Assembly: GCF_000764305.2 (NCBI RefSeq)
Contig: NW_025943851.1
Location: 62,001-126,000, forward strand
Origin: Hyalella azteca
Lineage: Eukaryota > Arthropoda > Malacostraca > Amphipoda > Hyalellidae
Direction: 5' to 3'
DNA: 64,000 bases
Shown here: positions 33,965-47,476 of the stretch, piece after piece
Layout of the letters: every line of letters begins with the position of its first letter
Position numbering within the stretch: position 1 is the stretch's first letter
The notes under the pieces: model-generated
Told to the model about the DNA's origin: nothing
Database searches by the model: none
The model's input: the letters and a program-made list of their open reading frames with translations, nothing else
Translations under genes and position numbers: made by a program

Positions 33965-36900
33965 TAAAACGTGTAATTTAAGCAGAGTTGTGTAACGAGT
34001 TTAACAGAACAAGTAGCTTGTCAAGGCCCTTAATATAAAAATCCAAGGCTACTTAATCTACTTGCCCCACATGGGGGTAGTAATGCGGTTTTCGATGCTT
34101 GGTGTTTTTCTTGAATCCCGAATCTTGTTAATAAGAAATTATGGGACGTCTCTTGGTATTAAGCACCACATCAGCAGACGCTGCACCCCTCCTCGCTTCA
34201 ATGATATATTCCTAATGGTTTAGATAAAAAGAGCCTCTATGCGGACAGATGAATTTTCGAATAAATTTACGATGTGATAGAGTAAGGGGAGCGGTCCTCG
34301 GGTTCCGAGGTCGTCTCTCGTGATGAACTAATGCTATTCCTACGAGAACACAAGCTCTACGCCCGAGTCTGAAAATAGGCGAGATCAGTGAAAACATTCG
34401 CACTGCCAGGCCATAACTAAACGAAGACCGTTCGCCACCAGCGAATGTGAAATTGATTTTTTTTACTTGGTGCTACATTAAGAACGCATCTAAAATTAAC
34501 GCTCGCTAGGAAAGTGATGCATAGCCTCTGGGGGAGAATTTTTCTGAAGAGAGCCTGTTTCTCGTAAGATTTGGCAGTTATTATAAAAGATATGACTAAT
34601 GACGTGCTGGTTTTAGTGTAAAAGAGCTATTTCAAGTTGAATTAACGTTTAGATTAGGAGTATTAAAATTATCGCATCATATAATGTTTTCGTGATGTGC
34701 AACCCAAGCCATAAATTTAATTATAATTCTACTTAAAGATATTTAAACCAACAACTTCAATATCAAATGCTCAAATTAGCCGAGGGAAACCTTTAATTTT
34801 AGGCTAACATCCAACTCAATATATTGTATTATGCACTATGATTTATTTTTTCCAAAACGTGGAAAAGTTCATGAAATGTGATATAAGTTCTTGACAAGGT
34901 TTGCTGATGATACATTTCTTGATTAATTTTTAATTATGACCTAATTGATCTAATTCTAATTATTCTAATTATGATCGAGTATTGATCACGAATAAGATTC
35001 TATTCCCATTGAAACTGTTTGATTGAACTTTAACGATTTCATTCCTTGAAGATCAAACGTCGAATTTCGTCGAGCATTTTCAGCTATGGTCGCAATTTTT
35101 GTGTGATGTAATTCCTCATTAACTGCACGGCGCGAGGTGTTCATGCTCCACTAGCTGGTACAACCTCGTTCCTCATTGCATAGATCGCTACAGCTTTACA
35201 GCAAGCGGAACGTGAGAGACACGTGGTAATCATTTAAGTTCTTTCTCTTGTTAACGAAACGCTCGTGATTCCCAAGAGACCATTGGAAGTTGTCAAGCAT
35301 TGTGCAATATAAGCTCCTTTTTTCTTGCTCTAAAAATTTTGAGCCTTCAAATAAGTTTAAAATCATGCTAATAATTTTATTTTAGGACGAACGATCTGAC
35401 AAATGATGAATAAAGTCCGTTAATTTGAACTATTTGTAAATCCAATCATTTTCGCCTTCATAGATGCTCGGTTGCCTTTCCTATATCAAAATTCAGAATG
35501 CATTAATAGTTTGTACATAACATGTGTTATTCAAAGTTTTCACGTCACTTAGCAATTAAATTAGGATAGTGATGAACAATATGTGAAACCTCAACGGATG
35601 ATCACTGCTACTTTAAAACTGAAGATCTTTGAAATTGTAATCTTGCAAATTCACTTCTTCCGTTTTATTAAGGAATATTCGAATTAAGTCACACTTGCAC
35701 GAAGCCATAACGCTAATGAGGGTTCGACAATCAAAATCAAACGTGAGATAAAACGTTTTTACGACCTTGCTGTTCAAACAGTCTGCGATGAGCGTAAGCA
35801 ATCAGAAGGCAAACAAAGACAAACTTCTCTGTTGGAACGAACTTAATAATTTAATGTAGAAGTTGTGCCGTGGAAATTATGGGAAGTAAACGCTTGTGAG
35901 CGCATTTAATATAGTTTCCTATTCAGTGTGCGGTGTCTTGAATGAATTAAGTTTTCTCAATTTTGAATTAAATTGAATAGTCCTCGTGTATTTTGTTTTT
36001 GGCCTAACAGTCATTGTATGAATGGAAGAAAAATTGTTGATGATGCAGCAATGCATTATGTCTATGACATACAACTACTGATAAACTCGATAAACAAAAC
36101 AGTATACATCTTCACGTTCAAAATAATTTCCCTCTTGAAATCTCAAGGGATCGTCCTACGGTGAAACGTTAATTTCCCGTGAAGACAACTTTTTATTAGC
36201 AGAACACACCAACCGCCTACCGTGTGAAGGGATTTTCAGTTATTAAACAGCGAAGTTTCTCTGCTTCAGAGGGCAGAGATACGCTAAGGAAATCTTTGAG
36301 CCCATTTAGGCCTCAATATCGACGTAGAAAAATGGTTTTGACGCGCTCTCAAAGCTTGGGATATACGAGCTTCCCTCACAATATAGCGCATGCGATGACG
36401 ACAAAAGACTTCGCTATCCTTGATTTAAGAGGCTTCAAAATAGAACTTTATTGCCACCTTGATGCTCACGTACGAGCTCGGCTAAAACGCATATCTAAAA
36501 CGTGTAAGCTTGTAGCATACATACATATACTGTATGAACGTGAATTTTTTTTCATGCAATCAAATTGAATATACCTTGCACAAATGCTAAATAAAATATT
36601 GATTGAGATTATTAGTATGAGCATTTTTGTTTGTTTTGTTTGGGTGATTTAATCACCATTTTGCTTGAGCGATGACTGCCGCAATATTAGTGGATTTATA
36701 ATTTTCGTTAATTTGTAGTATTTTCTGCATTGGTGAACATGAGAAACGAAATAATATAAAGGAAAATTAAGTATTGACGGTCACATGACAGCTCCTGATG
36801 AACATGAACGTAGAATAAATTATTTTTGCCTGTGAAGCAATCGTTAATTCTAATTTGAATGAGTCGTATAAGAATTTACGCAAGTTTAGGCTTACATGGA

Positions 36901-39900
36901 GGGAGTAAAGGAGATTAATTCTGCGCACGACGTGCTCCAGAAATAACAGAGGGTGGCCTGAAAGAAGGCCAGGCCTCTCTCAGTCAAGTACATCAAGGGA
37001 CGGACACAATCCCGATGATTGAAGATGATTGATGACACCGCGTGGTGCACTGAGGATTCATCGCACGGCTCCTGGTCAGAGCGAGGATAGAGAAAAAATG
37101 AATCTGATGATAACAAAGTGCAGCGTTTTTCGTTCCTGTTAACGGGTCACCAAACTAGCGACTAGGAATCAAAAGTGCAGTGGTTCCTAGTTGTGAAAAA
37201 AAAAATAAACAAAATGTATGGAGATACGGTTGTGTGAAAGCGTTCCTGGAGTAGTACTTTGATGGCAGCAATGATATCCAGTTTTGTGCAATTCAATATA
37301 AATTTAACAGTATAAATTTTCAAACAAGTCTAACGGAGATGCCTGGGTTTTGACTGTAATGTCGTAGAGTCTTATGTGCAATAAATAGTTTAATGTCTAT
37401 AAATGCAAGAAACGGAGTCTGTGCCTGAGAACATTTACATTCGCTTGCGGGGAAAATATCTAAATTTTTTGCATTCATGTTGCGAAGTTTGAGACTAGAA
37501 CAGAAGAATTTACATTTAAATTCTACAATTTTTTTAAAATACTTTCGCATAGTCATATTCTGAGGATCAAAGCAGGTTCTTTTTAGCCGTAGAAAGCTGT
37601 TTCAATTTTGAATAATTCAGGCAATTATATTCAAAGGCCAATATCTGCATCGCCGTTGTATGCGCTAGCAGAAAATATTGAAAGCCTTGCAGCATCAGTT
37701 GGTCGATCAAAAATAATGGATCAGTAAGCAAATATTTGCCATGCAATGTAATTTGTTTATTCAAAAATTTGAACGACAAGCATCTTAGAAAACTATCAAA
37801 AGTCATTAGTCCAAGAAAAAATATTTGGGCAGTTGATAAATGGTGTTCAGCCAATAATAGATAATCATCTCCCTGGACGGATGCGAAAATAGCAAAAGAA
37901 AATTCAAAATGTTATAAATTAATTCGCAAAAATTCGTTTTTCGTGAGACGTCCAAATTTCAAAGTAAATCACTGCAAAAAAGCACCGAATTAACTATCCG
38001 CTTTTGAGATCTACAATCGTTTTCCACTTCTTCGTTATAATCCCCCTCTACTGCATAACATTCACTATGGTAACATCATAAAACCTAAAGCGTATGATAA
38101 TAATTGACATAAGTAACTACCATATTACCAACTTTAGTCCGTTTCGAGACATAAATTAATGCTGTAAAAAACTATGTACTGCATTTAATACTGGCTGATG
38201 ATTAATGAAAAAAATTATTGACTCTTTTCATGTATTTCGCATCACCGTAACTCGTACACCCCAGAAGCGTGTGACCATCGCTGGGAGTATCACTGATGCA
38301 CATAATGGACATAAATAGAAGCAATGCTGACAAAGAGGGCGCCTCTTGGCTGACAATGGACGACGGCAGCGGCTGCCATCAGCGACACAAACGCACGACG
38401 TCAGCGTGAGTGCTGCGGCATACGTCATCGATCAGCTGCGTCATGGCGTGCACCCGTAGAAATGAGTGAGGTTTTGTCCAAATAGCGATGCCATTTATGT
38501 TCATGTTGGGGTCCTCATGAACCAGTTTTGCCCGGCATTACGGCGTATCAATGCAGCTTACATAAAATGTAACACTATTTGGACATCCCTACCCATTCAT
38601 ATTCCCGAGTGATGAGCTGCATGCAAACAGGGAAAATATATTATGAACGATATTAGGTGAAATTAAACGTTTCTGTGTCTGAAAAAAATTATTTTTCAAT
38701 CTTCACATGGACTCCAAGTTCGTTGATCTCTAAATCGTGTCCGTCTTCACCTCAACACCTGAAATCGCTGAGAACTTGTTTAAGCGCTAGAAGCTCGATA
38801 AAGAACCTCAAATTGTATTACTTACTTCATTCGTACAATTAAAATTATTTTCTTAGAAAATGTGATTGGTAACCGTGGTAATAATGATTTTATTTCAGTA
38901 ATACCTAAAATCGTTTAGAAATTATTAACGAGTGGGCATTCGATGGCCAATTCTCAAGTTGTACAACAATTCATAAGTCCCACCCAGAGGACGGAAGCGG
39001 ACGTCTGAGCGCAGCTCTTCAGCGTCGTCAGGAGAGGATCGTTAGCGAATACCGCGTGCGCAATGATTCGTATTAATGGTTGCCATCATTAGGACCGCAA
39101 CAAGTGGATCGTGACACGTATGTTCCCAGCCCCAGCTGCGTGTGATGAGGCAGAACATCTCATCGTTGCAGTAACTGCTCTGTAAGACTTCAACTTGGCG
39201 AAAAAATCAGTCCATGGAATTTTGCATTCCACCGGACGACATTTTTCTAAAAAATCAGTCAAGCCTGTTGCACTCGTTAGAAGATGTATATCATACAGAA
39301 CAGTTTCATTGTTCAAATTTCATATCGAAAATTGTTCATTTGTCTAACGATGGAAATTCAACTCGAGTGTTTGAATTATTAATTCTTAAGATATCGTCTC
39401 ATTTCTCTACTTGCCTTCGTTCGAATCGATTGACTTTTGGCGGGTAGGGAAACGATAGCGAATAGTTCGTGTGGGATCATGTAATAAATGCTAACATTAA
39501 ACACATAAAGCATTGCGCGTGACGTGTCGAGTAAAAAATCCTTAACTTTGATTCACTGGTTATATAGCAAAAAGCCACAAAAAAATACTGAAACAAACAG
39601 CCAATTAACAGTATGATGTTATAAAACAAGCTCCACACGACAGAGCCAACCTTCATCACATGATAAAAGTTTTTTATTCGCGTAATATTGCGTAATATCT
39701 CATGTGCGAGTAAGGACCAGAACTTACACCCTAGATATAAATCTACCCTTACCTTGATTCGACACCGAAACCGACCTAAGCAGACCGACCTTTCCGGCCA
39801 CTGGCTGCGAGAAGGTAAAGGCACGTTAAATGTGCAGGAGCGGTCATCCTTCGATAACATCTATTAATAGGAGGTAGAGATAAGACAGTTCAGTAAGTTG

Positions 39901-42899
39901 CGGTTCGGAATTATTCTGATCCGACGCGGTCTTCGGGCATATTAGGCTTAGAAATAATCATTTACTTATAAATTGGTGGTATTCCCTTACATCATGTGTG
40001 AGAAGTGAGAGCACGGGATAAATTTCTGTGGATAACGACCAAGCGATCGAAGCCCACATTATGCAGCTGTTTCAAAAGACTTTATATATTACCTGCTTAT
40101 TTTAGCTTATTAAAATAAGATACACGAAAAATTTTCGAGTGCATTATTTCACACCGCGACCTTGTTGTATTGCTTCATAGGTAAATGCAAATAAAATATG
40201 ATGTAATTATATTTACAACAATTAATATAAGTTTAATGTGTTTCAGTTAGTTAATTCGCTCATGCATGTAGGATAAGATGACATGAATGTTTCGAGAAAT
40301 GAGTTGTTTATACTCGTGCAGCTTTTGAAACGAAATTCATTTGCCGGGTTTCCGAATTGACTAGCAAACTTAGCGTTATCTAGAACCGTCAAATGAAAAT
40401 TAATAAATCTTCCATTTACTCCAAATTGAGTCCATGATCTAAATTTGTCACAGAGACTTCAAAGCTATGGAAGTAAATTGGCACAAGTCTTGGTGCATAG
40501 GAAATTGGTGAGAGCCATTTAGTAGAGTTGAAGCATATCTCGATCAAGCAAGCCAGCGTGGCAGGCGCTCATAGGATCTGGGTGGGGAGCAGCGCTTGGG
40601 TCGCACTACATACCTCTTGAAGAACTGATCAATTACTTTGTTACGAATAACTAGCAGTTATTTGTGCATAATTAGATGCTAACCGTTTTTAAATAAGCAA
40701 GCCGGTCTTACTTACAGCAAAAATACACTACTGCTTACTTAATGTCTGAATAACTTCACACATTTTAACTAAATTTCGCTTACAGAAAACATTTTATGTT
40801 GGAAGTTCAATGTTCAAATGTTCCATTTCAATTTGGGTTAGTGTGTAAATAAAAAGGCTAGAAATTTGGTAGGATCGGCAGCTTTATAGTGCAAACCAAA
40901 ATCGCGATTAAATAGTGCATACAATTTTTTGGATTTTTTTCGCTTCGTATAAATTTCTAAATTATCATTAGTCTAATGGAGTTCGTTATGGTGCACATCC
41001 ATTTTATATATTGAATTAAGAAATCGGTAATCCAGCTCGATCGTACAGTCACCTCAACTTCAAACCTTCTCTGTCCTTCAAAAAATGTCCAAGAAGGTGC
41101 GGACTAAGCCCATGCAGAGTTTAAACTACTGAGTTCCCGCGATTTCTGCGCACTGATCCATTCTAAAATAAATTATCCCGGCTTTCGAGTCCAATAAATG
41201 TTCTTAAATCCTTTAGTCCATTCTTTAAGTTCTCTAATAACTTTATCATTATATAGTAAATTAGAAATCTGAAAGAAACGTACGCTCTCCACCACGAATA
41301 GGTGCAGATATTATTGTAATCCCCGAGGCACGTCAGGCCCGACGTCTCCCATTGTTCGTCACGAGGCAATCAATCATGGGACCGATAATCCCCAATAAGC
41401 GCGCAGCCACGGCGCGCTAATTGCCGGTCCCCGGAGACCACGACACAAGTCGGCTTACGATCCCGCGATGACGGCAGCACGTCAACACCAGCATGGAGTA
41501 ACGTAACACCACTGTATTGATTCATTCTATTTTGATTTACTTGTGAATCCTATTTCAAATTAATAAGAATTTAGTAAAATCTTCTGTTGACCAGTGAGAT
41601 TGAAGGGTCGAAAATTCGATTAATAATTATCTTCTTAATTATTTTATTTGATTAAATTTTACTCTATTTTTAATCCCAATTATTTAATTTTAATTTCAAT
41701 TATTTAATTTTTTAATTAGAAAAGCTATCTATTGCTTCCTATTTCAGTTGCATTTTGTCATTCATTTTGCAGTGAGCAAAAAAGTGACAGCAGTTTACCA
41801 AATTTTTATGAACTGAAAAAAATTTATCTCTGACAAGAGAAATCAGTTGATGGTTCTTTTGACTCATATTGAATTTGATACAATTATTCTTTAGGCTAAC
41901 AGTATGAGGAGATGTATAACGTATCGATCGAAATTTGCTCAAAAACTTTACAGATTAACAAACTAATCTTATATTAACTAGCAGGTGCACACTCGAAATC
42001 CGGAAAAATACATTTAACTCATAAATTAACTAATTTCTCATAGAATTACGTTAGAACTTTACGGCTATGAACGCAACATCTCTGGTATATACCGGAACAT
42101 CAAAAAAGATCAAAGCTTTTGCTTCCGAACATCCAGCAACAAAACTGAGAAGCGTTCACGTCAGACATTAGCGGGAATAAAAATGCAGATGCGGATTCGT
42201 TGGCTCCAGAAGATGGGCTTTGTTAGAGCGCCATTTAGCAATTGTCGATTGATCAAAGGGACGGAGAATGGCTTCTTTAAGATCTCTTTCAGAGACACTC
42301 GCTGCTCATCAGATGGACTTTGATAAAGTAAACTCTGCTTATTGTCGCTCTAACTTAGCTCTTAATTCCCCTGCTCGGTATGAGCCCCTAGAAAATCAAG
42401 TAATCGTGGGGTTTTGATGCCCTGGAAAAAATGGGCACAGGGACGCAAAAAAAAATCGAACTTACGAAAGGTTCTTAGCATGTTACAAGAGATAATTTTC
42501 TGAAAAATGGCGAGTGACTAGTTTAGGAATTAAATTAAGTGTACACTACAAGCTCCAACCACCATGAGAGGTCATGCAACAATAGGCACTATCTTAAGTT
42601 TAATATGAAATAAGTTAGAACGTATGAATCGGAATTTGAAAATCAATAATTCAGGAATTTAAATAGTAAACAATTTTTTAAGGATCGGAGATATTAAGGT
42701 GCAGGAATTTTTCGCATGAAAAAGTAGTTCTCAAGCTAATTATCTTTTCGTGAGACGAGGTAAGGACGTTGAGGCGAGTGACCCTCTGCCGTCGCGTTTA
42801 CACGTCCTCCGGGACTGCAGGATGGTTCAGAGGGGAGCTCTTCGCTGAGGTGACAACGCAGTGATGGCCGTGAGGCGCAAATTTTCTTACGTGAAAACG
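33965..42899. other. Long non-coding AT-rich stretch
   Basis: Nine kilobases without a supported gene or array. GC-rich patches lie at 34290-34330, 38240-38420, 39100-39160, 39750-39850, 41320-41520 (with a perfect AGCGCGC/GCGCGCT hairpin at 41398-41418) and 42760-42880. All open frames are short, overlap on both strands and lack motifs. Conserved non-coding sequence or diverged transposon pieces cannot be told apart here. Confidence 0.4.
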
Positions 42900-43265
42900 T
42901 GACTATGGCTGAGAGAAGCCAGTTTGTTCAGAAGGCCACTCGACGATGGCTAAGATGAGCCGGTTTGTTCAGATAGTCGCTCGACGATGGCTAAGATGAG
43001 CCAGTTTGCTCAAAAGGCTGCTCGACGATGACTAAGATGAGCCAGTTTGCTCAAAAGGCCGCTCGACGATGGCTAAGATGAGCCAGTTTGCTCAGAAGGC
43101 CGCTCGACGTTGGCTAAGATGAGCCAGTTTGCTCAGAAGGCCGCTCGACGATGGCTAAGATGAGCTGGTTTGTTCAGAAAGCCGCTCAGCGATGGCTTAA
43201 AGAAGCCAACTCGCTCTGACGGCAACGCGACAATGGCTCGTCATGGCCTATTCGCTCACGAGGCT
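42900..43265 (+). repeat. 41-bp tandem repeat, about 8-9 units
   Basis: The phase word CGACGATGGCTAAGATGAGC appears at 42941, 42982, 43023, 43064, 43105 and 43146, 41 bp apart, with decayed units on each side (42900, 43187, 43228). Units contain AGTTTG(T/C)TCAGAAGGCCGCT. The central units are the most alike, the usual pattern of an array that grows by unequal exchange. Confidence 0.92.
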
Positions 43266-46204
43266 GAACGGCAATGACTAAGGTGGAAAGGCCTACCTTG
43301 AATTTCTTAACGCTCTACCACCTTCGTTTGTTTTATAACAGGCTTTGTTCGACAACTGTTTCTCGCCGAAAGATTAAGTAGTCTTTTAATTCTTATAATC
43401 GATTAATATTATTTTTAAATCACTTGATGAGTATGAACGCAAGAAAATACCTGACTATGAACATTATTTCCATGTTCATCCGTTGAATGACGCAAAGTTA
43501 GGATCAAACAAACAATAATGATAATAATTAATTTTTAAATTAAATTCTAGTGTTTTTTAGGGGAGAATACTCGAAAAAACCTATCCCTTCCTCTGAAAAA
43601 AACCTTTTTCGAGGTCGTCGAGCAACATGAAACTAAATGAAACGTTTCCATGTCTTAATGCCGAAATAAATAGGAGTTTAATAAAAATGAGAATAAAGCG
43701 TATTGTAACGTTTGCTGTATAGGTTATTAAATGGTAAGTGGAACGAGCAGTCCAATTTCAATTACTCCATATTGCAGCTTCTAAAAAATGAGTAAATATT
43801 GTTTGCATTGGAATCGTATCTTAATTTTGAGAGCCTTCTAAATATTGATGTATGCTTGGCAGCAAACTCGTCACTGCGCTGATGTTTGCATTCAAATGAA
43901 GCTCTAGAGGGGGGGAGTTATAGTCACCAAGCCTTGAGGCGATCGTCGGAAGACAACGCTGAAAACCCCCCAAAAAAATTCAATTGGCCAATTTTTTTAT
44001 TTTTAATAAAGGAGAGAACGTTCATCAACTTCTTTGGATTTTATTAACATTGCTTTATTTGACATAGATTTGTTGGTAACTTCGTTGTAGTGGTTACTTA
44101 AATTGTAATTTAGATTTTGTTCAATACGAAAAGTCACCGGAAAAGGCTAAGGAAGACATTGAAAATTGTTTAAATTAAATATATTGCAAAGTAAAATGCT
44201 TCTGGATATTTCAAGACTTGTTTTTATATTCCGGTCAGAGAGTGAGAGGCCAAACTTTTTCAGAATTAGTAGAATTACATTCAGAAATAAATGTATTACC
44301 TTCAATATCATCCTGCAATTATATTGACAGCAATGTGAATATTTATTGACAGGGGATTAAAAATATTCACAGTAAAAATATAAATATTTATCTGCTGGTG
44401 AGGAGAAAAATGTGATCGTGGGAGATAATCACATACGCGCTAATCACTGGTTGAGTTTTTGACGCGTGATTATAAGGTCTCATTAAGAGGGGGATTGAGT
44501 TCCCGGCTCCTCGCTCCGTCATCGTCAAGTAGCCATTAGATATAATAGAAAAATTGCAGGAAATTCCGAGCGAAGCTTGATATTAAATTTTTTCATTTCT
44601 TGCACAATCACTTACGATTTTCTGTCGAGAATCGACAGGGGGCGAACGGACGCCATTTCCGAACCTCATACATATTGTGTGAATGAAGGAAACTAAATTG
44701 AAAAAAGTATCTATAAATGTTAAATAGATATGTGATTTTTAATTTATGCCGCGTGATATCACGCTGATACCAATATAACATAGTGGGCAGATTAAACGTT
44801 GTTGGGGAACTAATAATTAAATATTCTGGCGATATTGCTAATTATTATATTTTTCATAAACTTGTAAACTCGCAAAATTTATGACGCGAATAGATTTAAA
44901 TTAACAGCGCAAATTGGACATTGTTCACAGGTGGATCCATATTAGATTTATTCTAATATTGCCACAAAGACAGTAAATTTTACCAGAATAAGGAAATGCT
45001 CATGCATAATTGATGTGAATTTGCTGTACATACATGAATATCGAGTAAATGGTTTTGTTAAATTTGATTAAAAAAGCTAAGTCTCTTTGCTAATCAATTA
45101 CATAGAGTAATTATATTTCTATTCAAGCACATGTTGACTACACACTACTAATCTCAGGCTTGTAATACTCATGCCAACAATTTATTTTATTATGCCACAA
45201 ATACAAATTTTATTTCTGTTTTTTAGCAGAACTATGTCATAAAATTAAAATAATCTCCACAAGTTACAACAACTTTCGACGTTATACTCCTTTTTCCGTA
45301 AATTACACTCACTATTAAAACACAGCAATTGAGGAAAATTATCCCTCTCATTCACGAGAAAAGTTTCATGCAGGAGTCGGACACGCTGAAAATTTGCCAG
45401 CAATATAAACCTCGGTCGACGTAACTTGACATTCGCCCGGCAGAAATTTGTGATGGCTGGCAGCGGCTACGGGTTGGAATGTCGGTCTGAATGCGGTGAA
45501 CAAATACGACAATTCACGCTCAAATGATTACACCAGCAAGTGCTCCACTGATGAGCAAACATCAGGAAGCAGAAACGCTGTCGTTTACTGAACAAACTCC
45601 CGAATAAATGCGGAATCATTTGTGAAATGTTCGCGTGCTGGATTAAGTAATTGACATTTTCAAGCCGTATCTGGCTCGACTGCGTAGAATTCTTGAGTCG
45701 CCAACCATGATCATTTTTAACGTTATTTTTTTCCTGCGGGATATATCTTGTTACCGTGGTTAATTCCAGTTATTAGAATCTAGTCGAAATGTTGCTGTGA
45801 TGTGTAGAGTAATGTGTAAATATGGTATCGTCGATCATGAGCCAGTTAGTTCAAAAAATTTCAAACAAATATACACAAATGTAAAACGGCTTTAGAAATG
45901 GCACAACTGATCAAAAAATATGAACTTATGGTATCATTTTTTCGTTTTTTTACTCACATGTGTTAAAACATTTTTTATTAGAAGCGAAATGAGTGTGAAC
46001 TTATCTCGTATGGCGTCATAGAATGGATCTGCCGGGTGTGTCGCTAATGAAATGGCTTTTAATTGAATTGAATTTTTATTGATTAGATAAAATTTTATGT
46101 GGGCAACAAGTCGGACACTGAGTAATTGAATCGTAAACTGAACGGCAGCCACTAAACCACAAGTCTTACAAAACAAAACTCAGGATTTGCAAGTATAAAC
46201 TCAT
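43266..46204. other. Non-coding AT-rich stretch
   Basis: No gene is seen. Small structures: a palindromic AATTGGCCAATT near 43983, and a 10-bp stem GTGAATATTT/AAATATTCAC at 44335-44370 with a 16-base loop. Confidence 0.45.
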
Positions 46205-46497
46205 TACTCATCACCAAAGTCGTTCTCTTTAGGCTCGTACAGACCAAAATTCTTCAGCAGTGAATTCGTCAGCACAACTAAAATCTGTCACTCTATCTTC
46301 CTCACACGGAACATGGTGCTGAAATTTCCGGTTTATCAGTAGAGTTTGTCACTAAAATCTGTCACTCTATCGTCATCACACGGAACACAGCTCGGGAGCT
46401 TCGAGTTTAACAGTACAGTTTGTCACCAAAATCCGTCACTCTTTCGTCGCATGGAACACAGCTCGGGAGTTTCGAGTTCATCACTGCAGTTCATCAC
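46205..46497 (+). repeat. 73/74-bp degenerate tandem repeat, 3-4 units
   Basis: AAATC(T/C)GTCACTCT recurs at 46281, 46355 and 46428, each followed by (A/G)CGGAACA or a close variant, then (AG)CTCGGGAG(C/T)TTCGAGTT in the two later units. The first unit is more diverged and runs back to about 46205. No transposon features are seen. Confidence 0.8.
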
Positions 46498-47060
46498 GAC
46501 ATTCAGGCATCCATAGTCTCGCTCACTCGAGGGAGCGCCTCTTTTCACGCACCTGATTGAATTTCCTGTACGGTTGTCCTCCCCTCCACAAGAGCTCTCC
46601 CTGAGGACCCGAATGCGTGGCAACTGCACTCCATTCTCTTGCGTTCTCCCCACATCATCTGCTTGGTATTCTGCATCACTACATCGCATTATCGGCCATC
46701 ATTGCGCATGGGAATTTGCACCTATGCCAGATGCTACAAAGAGCTGCAAAATACAGAATAATTTTTTTAGGCAATAAATACATGATTACCAATTCTCCCT
46801 TTTTGGAGCTGGTTTTAGGTACCACCAAATCAGGTTCCCTCTAGCTCAACCTAATCTCTTATTTAACCCACTAACTCACTAATTTAGCGCACGTCTATTG
46901 CAGCAATTGCTTTAAATGCGTTGTAGTCACTTGAGCCCGCTCATAGAGAGGCTATTTCTAAGGCTCAAGTATTCCAATGGAATACAAAACAAGCCCACAC
47001 CCGCCAACGCCTGGACCCGCATGCAGCCAAGTCTCCTCGCAGAACACCAATAAATTTGTA
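46498..47060. other. Non-coding stretch
   Basis: GC-moderate sequence with short open frames on both strands and no recognised product. Confidence 0.4.
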
Positions 47061-47476
47061 CGTCTCGGACAAAAACGCGGCCTCTCTCACGGCCGGTCTC
47101 GCGGCCGTGATTCCAAATTCAGTGAGCGTGGAATATCTCGCAAAATACTGAACGTAGCTTGATGAAACTTAGAGCTAAACATCACCGTCGGGTATTGAGA
47201 AATTTATATTCAAAATTTAATTCAAATCTGTACAGTACTTTAGAAAAAATGTCACGCTCACTGCAATTTTCACCACGTATATTCATATAACTCAGGAATG
47301 AAGGCGAATTTTGAAAAATTGTCACGAGCTAAACATCACCGTTAGGCTCTAATGATTATGTGTACCAAGTTTCATCAAGCTACGTTCAGTATTTTGCGAG
47401 ATATTCCACGCTCACTGAATTTGGAATCACGGCCGCGAGACCGGCCGTGAGAGAGGCCGCGTTTTTGTCCGAGACG
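47061..47476. mobile_element. Palindromic element with identical 110-bp inverted arms
   Basis: The left arm (47061-47170) and right arm (47367-47476) are exact reverse complements over 110 bases by my reading. They enclose 196 bp of AT-richer sequence, in which GAGCTAAACATCACCGT occurs twice in direct orientation (47172-47188 and 47326-47342). Each arm contains a further perfect hairpin, CACGGCCG/CGGCCGTG, in a GC-rich block. Partial similarity (AATA-ATTT) continues just outside the arms. No transposase frame is present, and I see no clear target-site duplication. A foldback/MITE-type element or a recent inverted duplication fits. Confidence 0.75.

Noticed and set aside
45549..45590. CTGATGA followed by GAAACGC
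   Set aside because: The intervening bases give no stable stem II, and no repeat context supports it.
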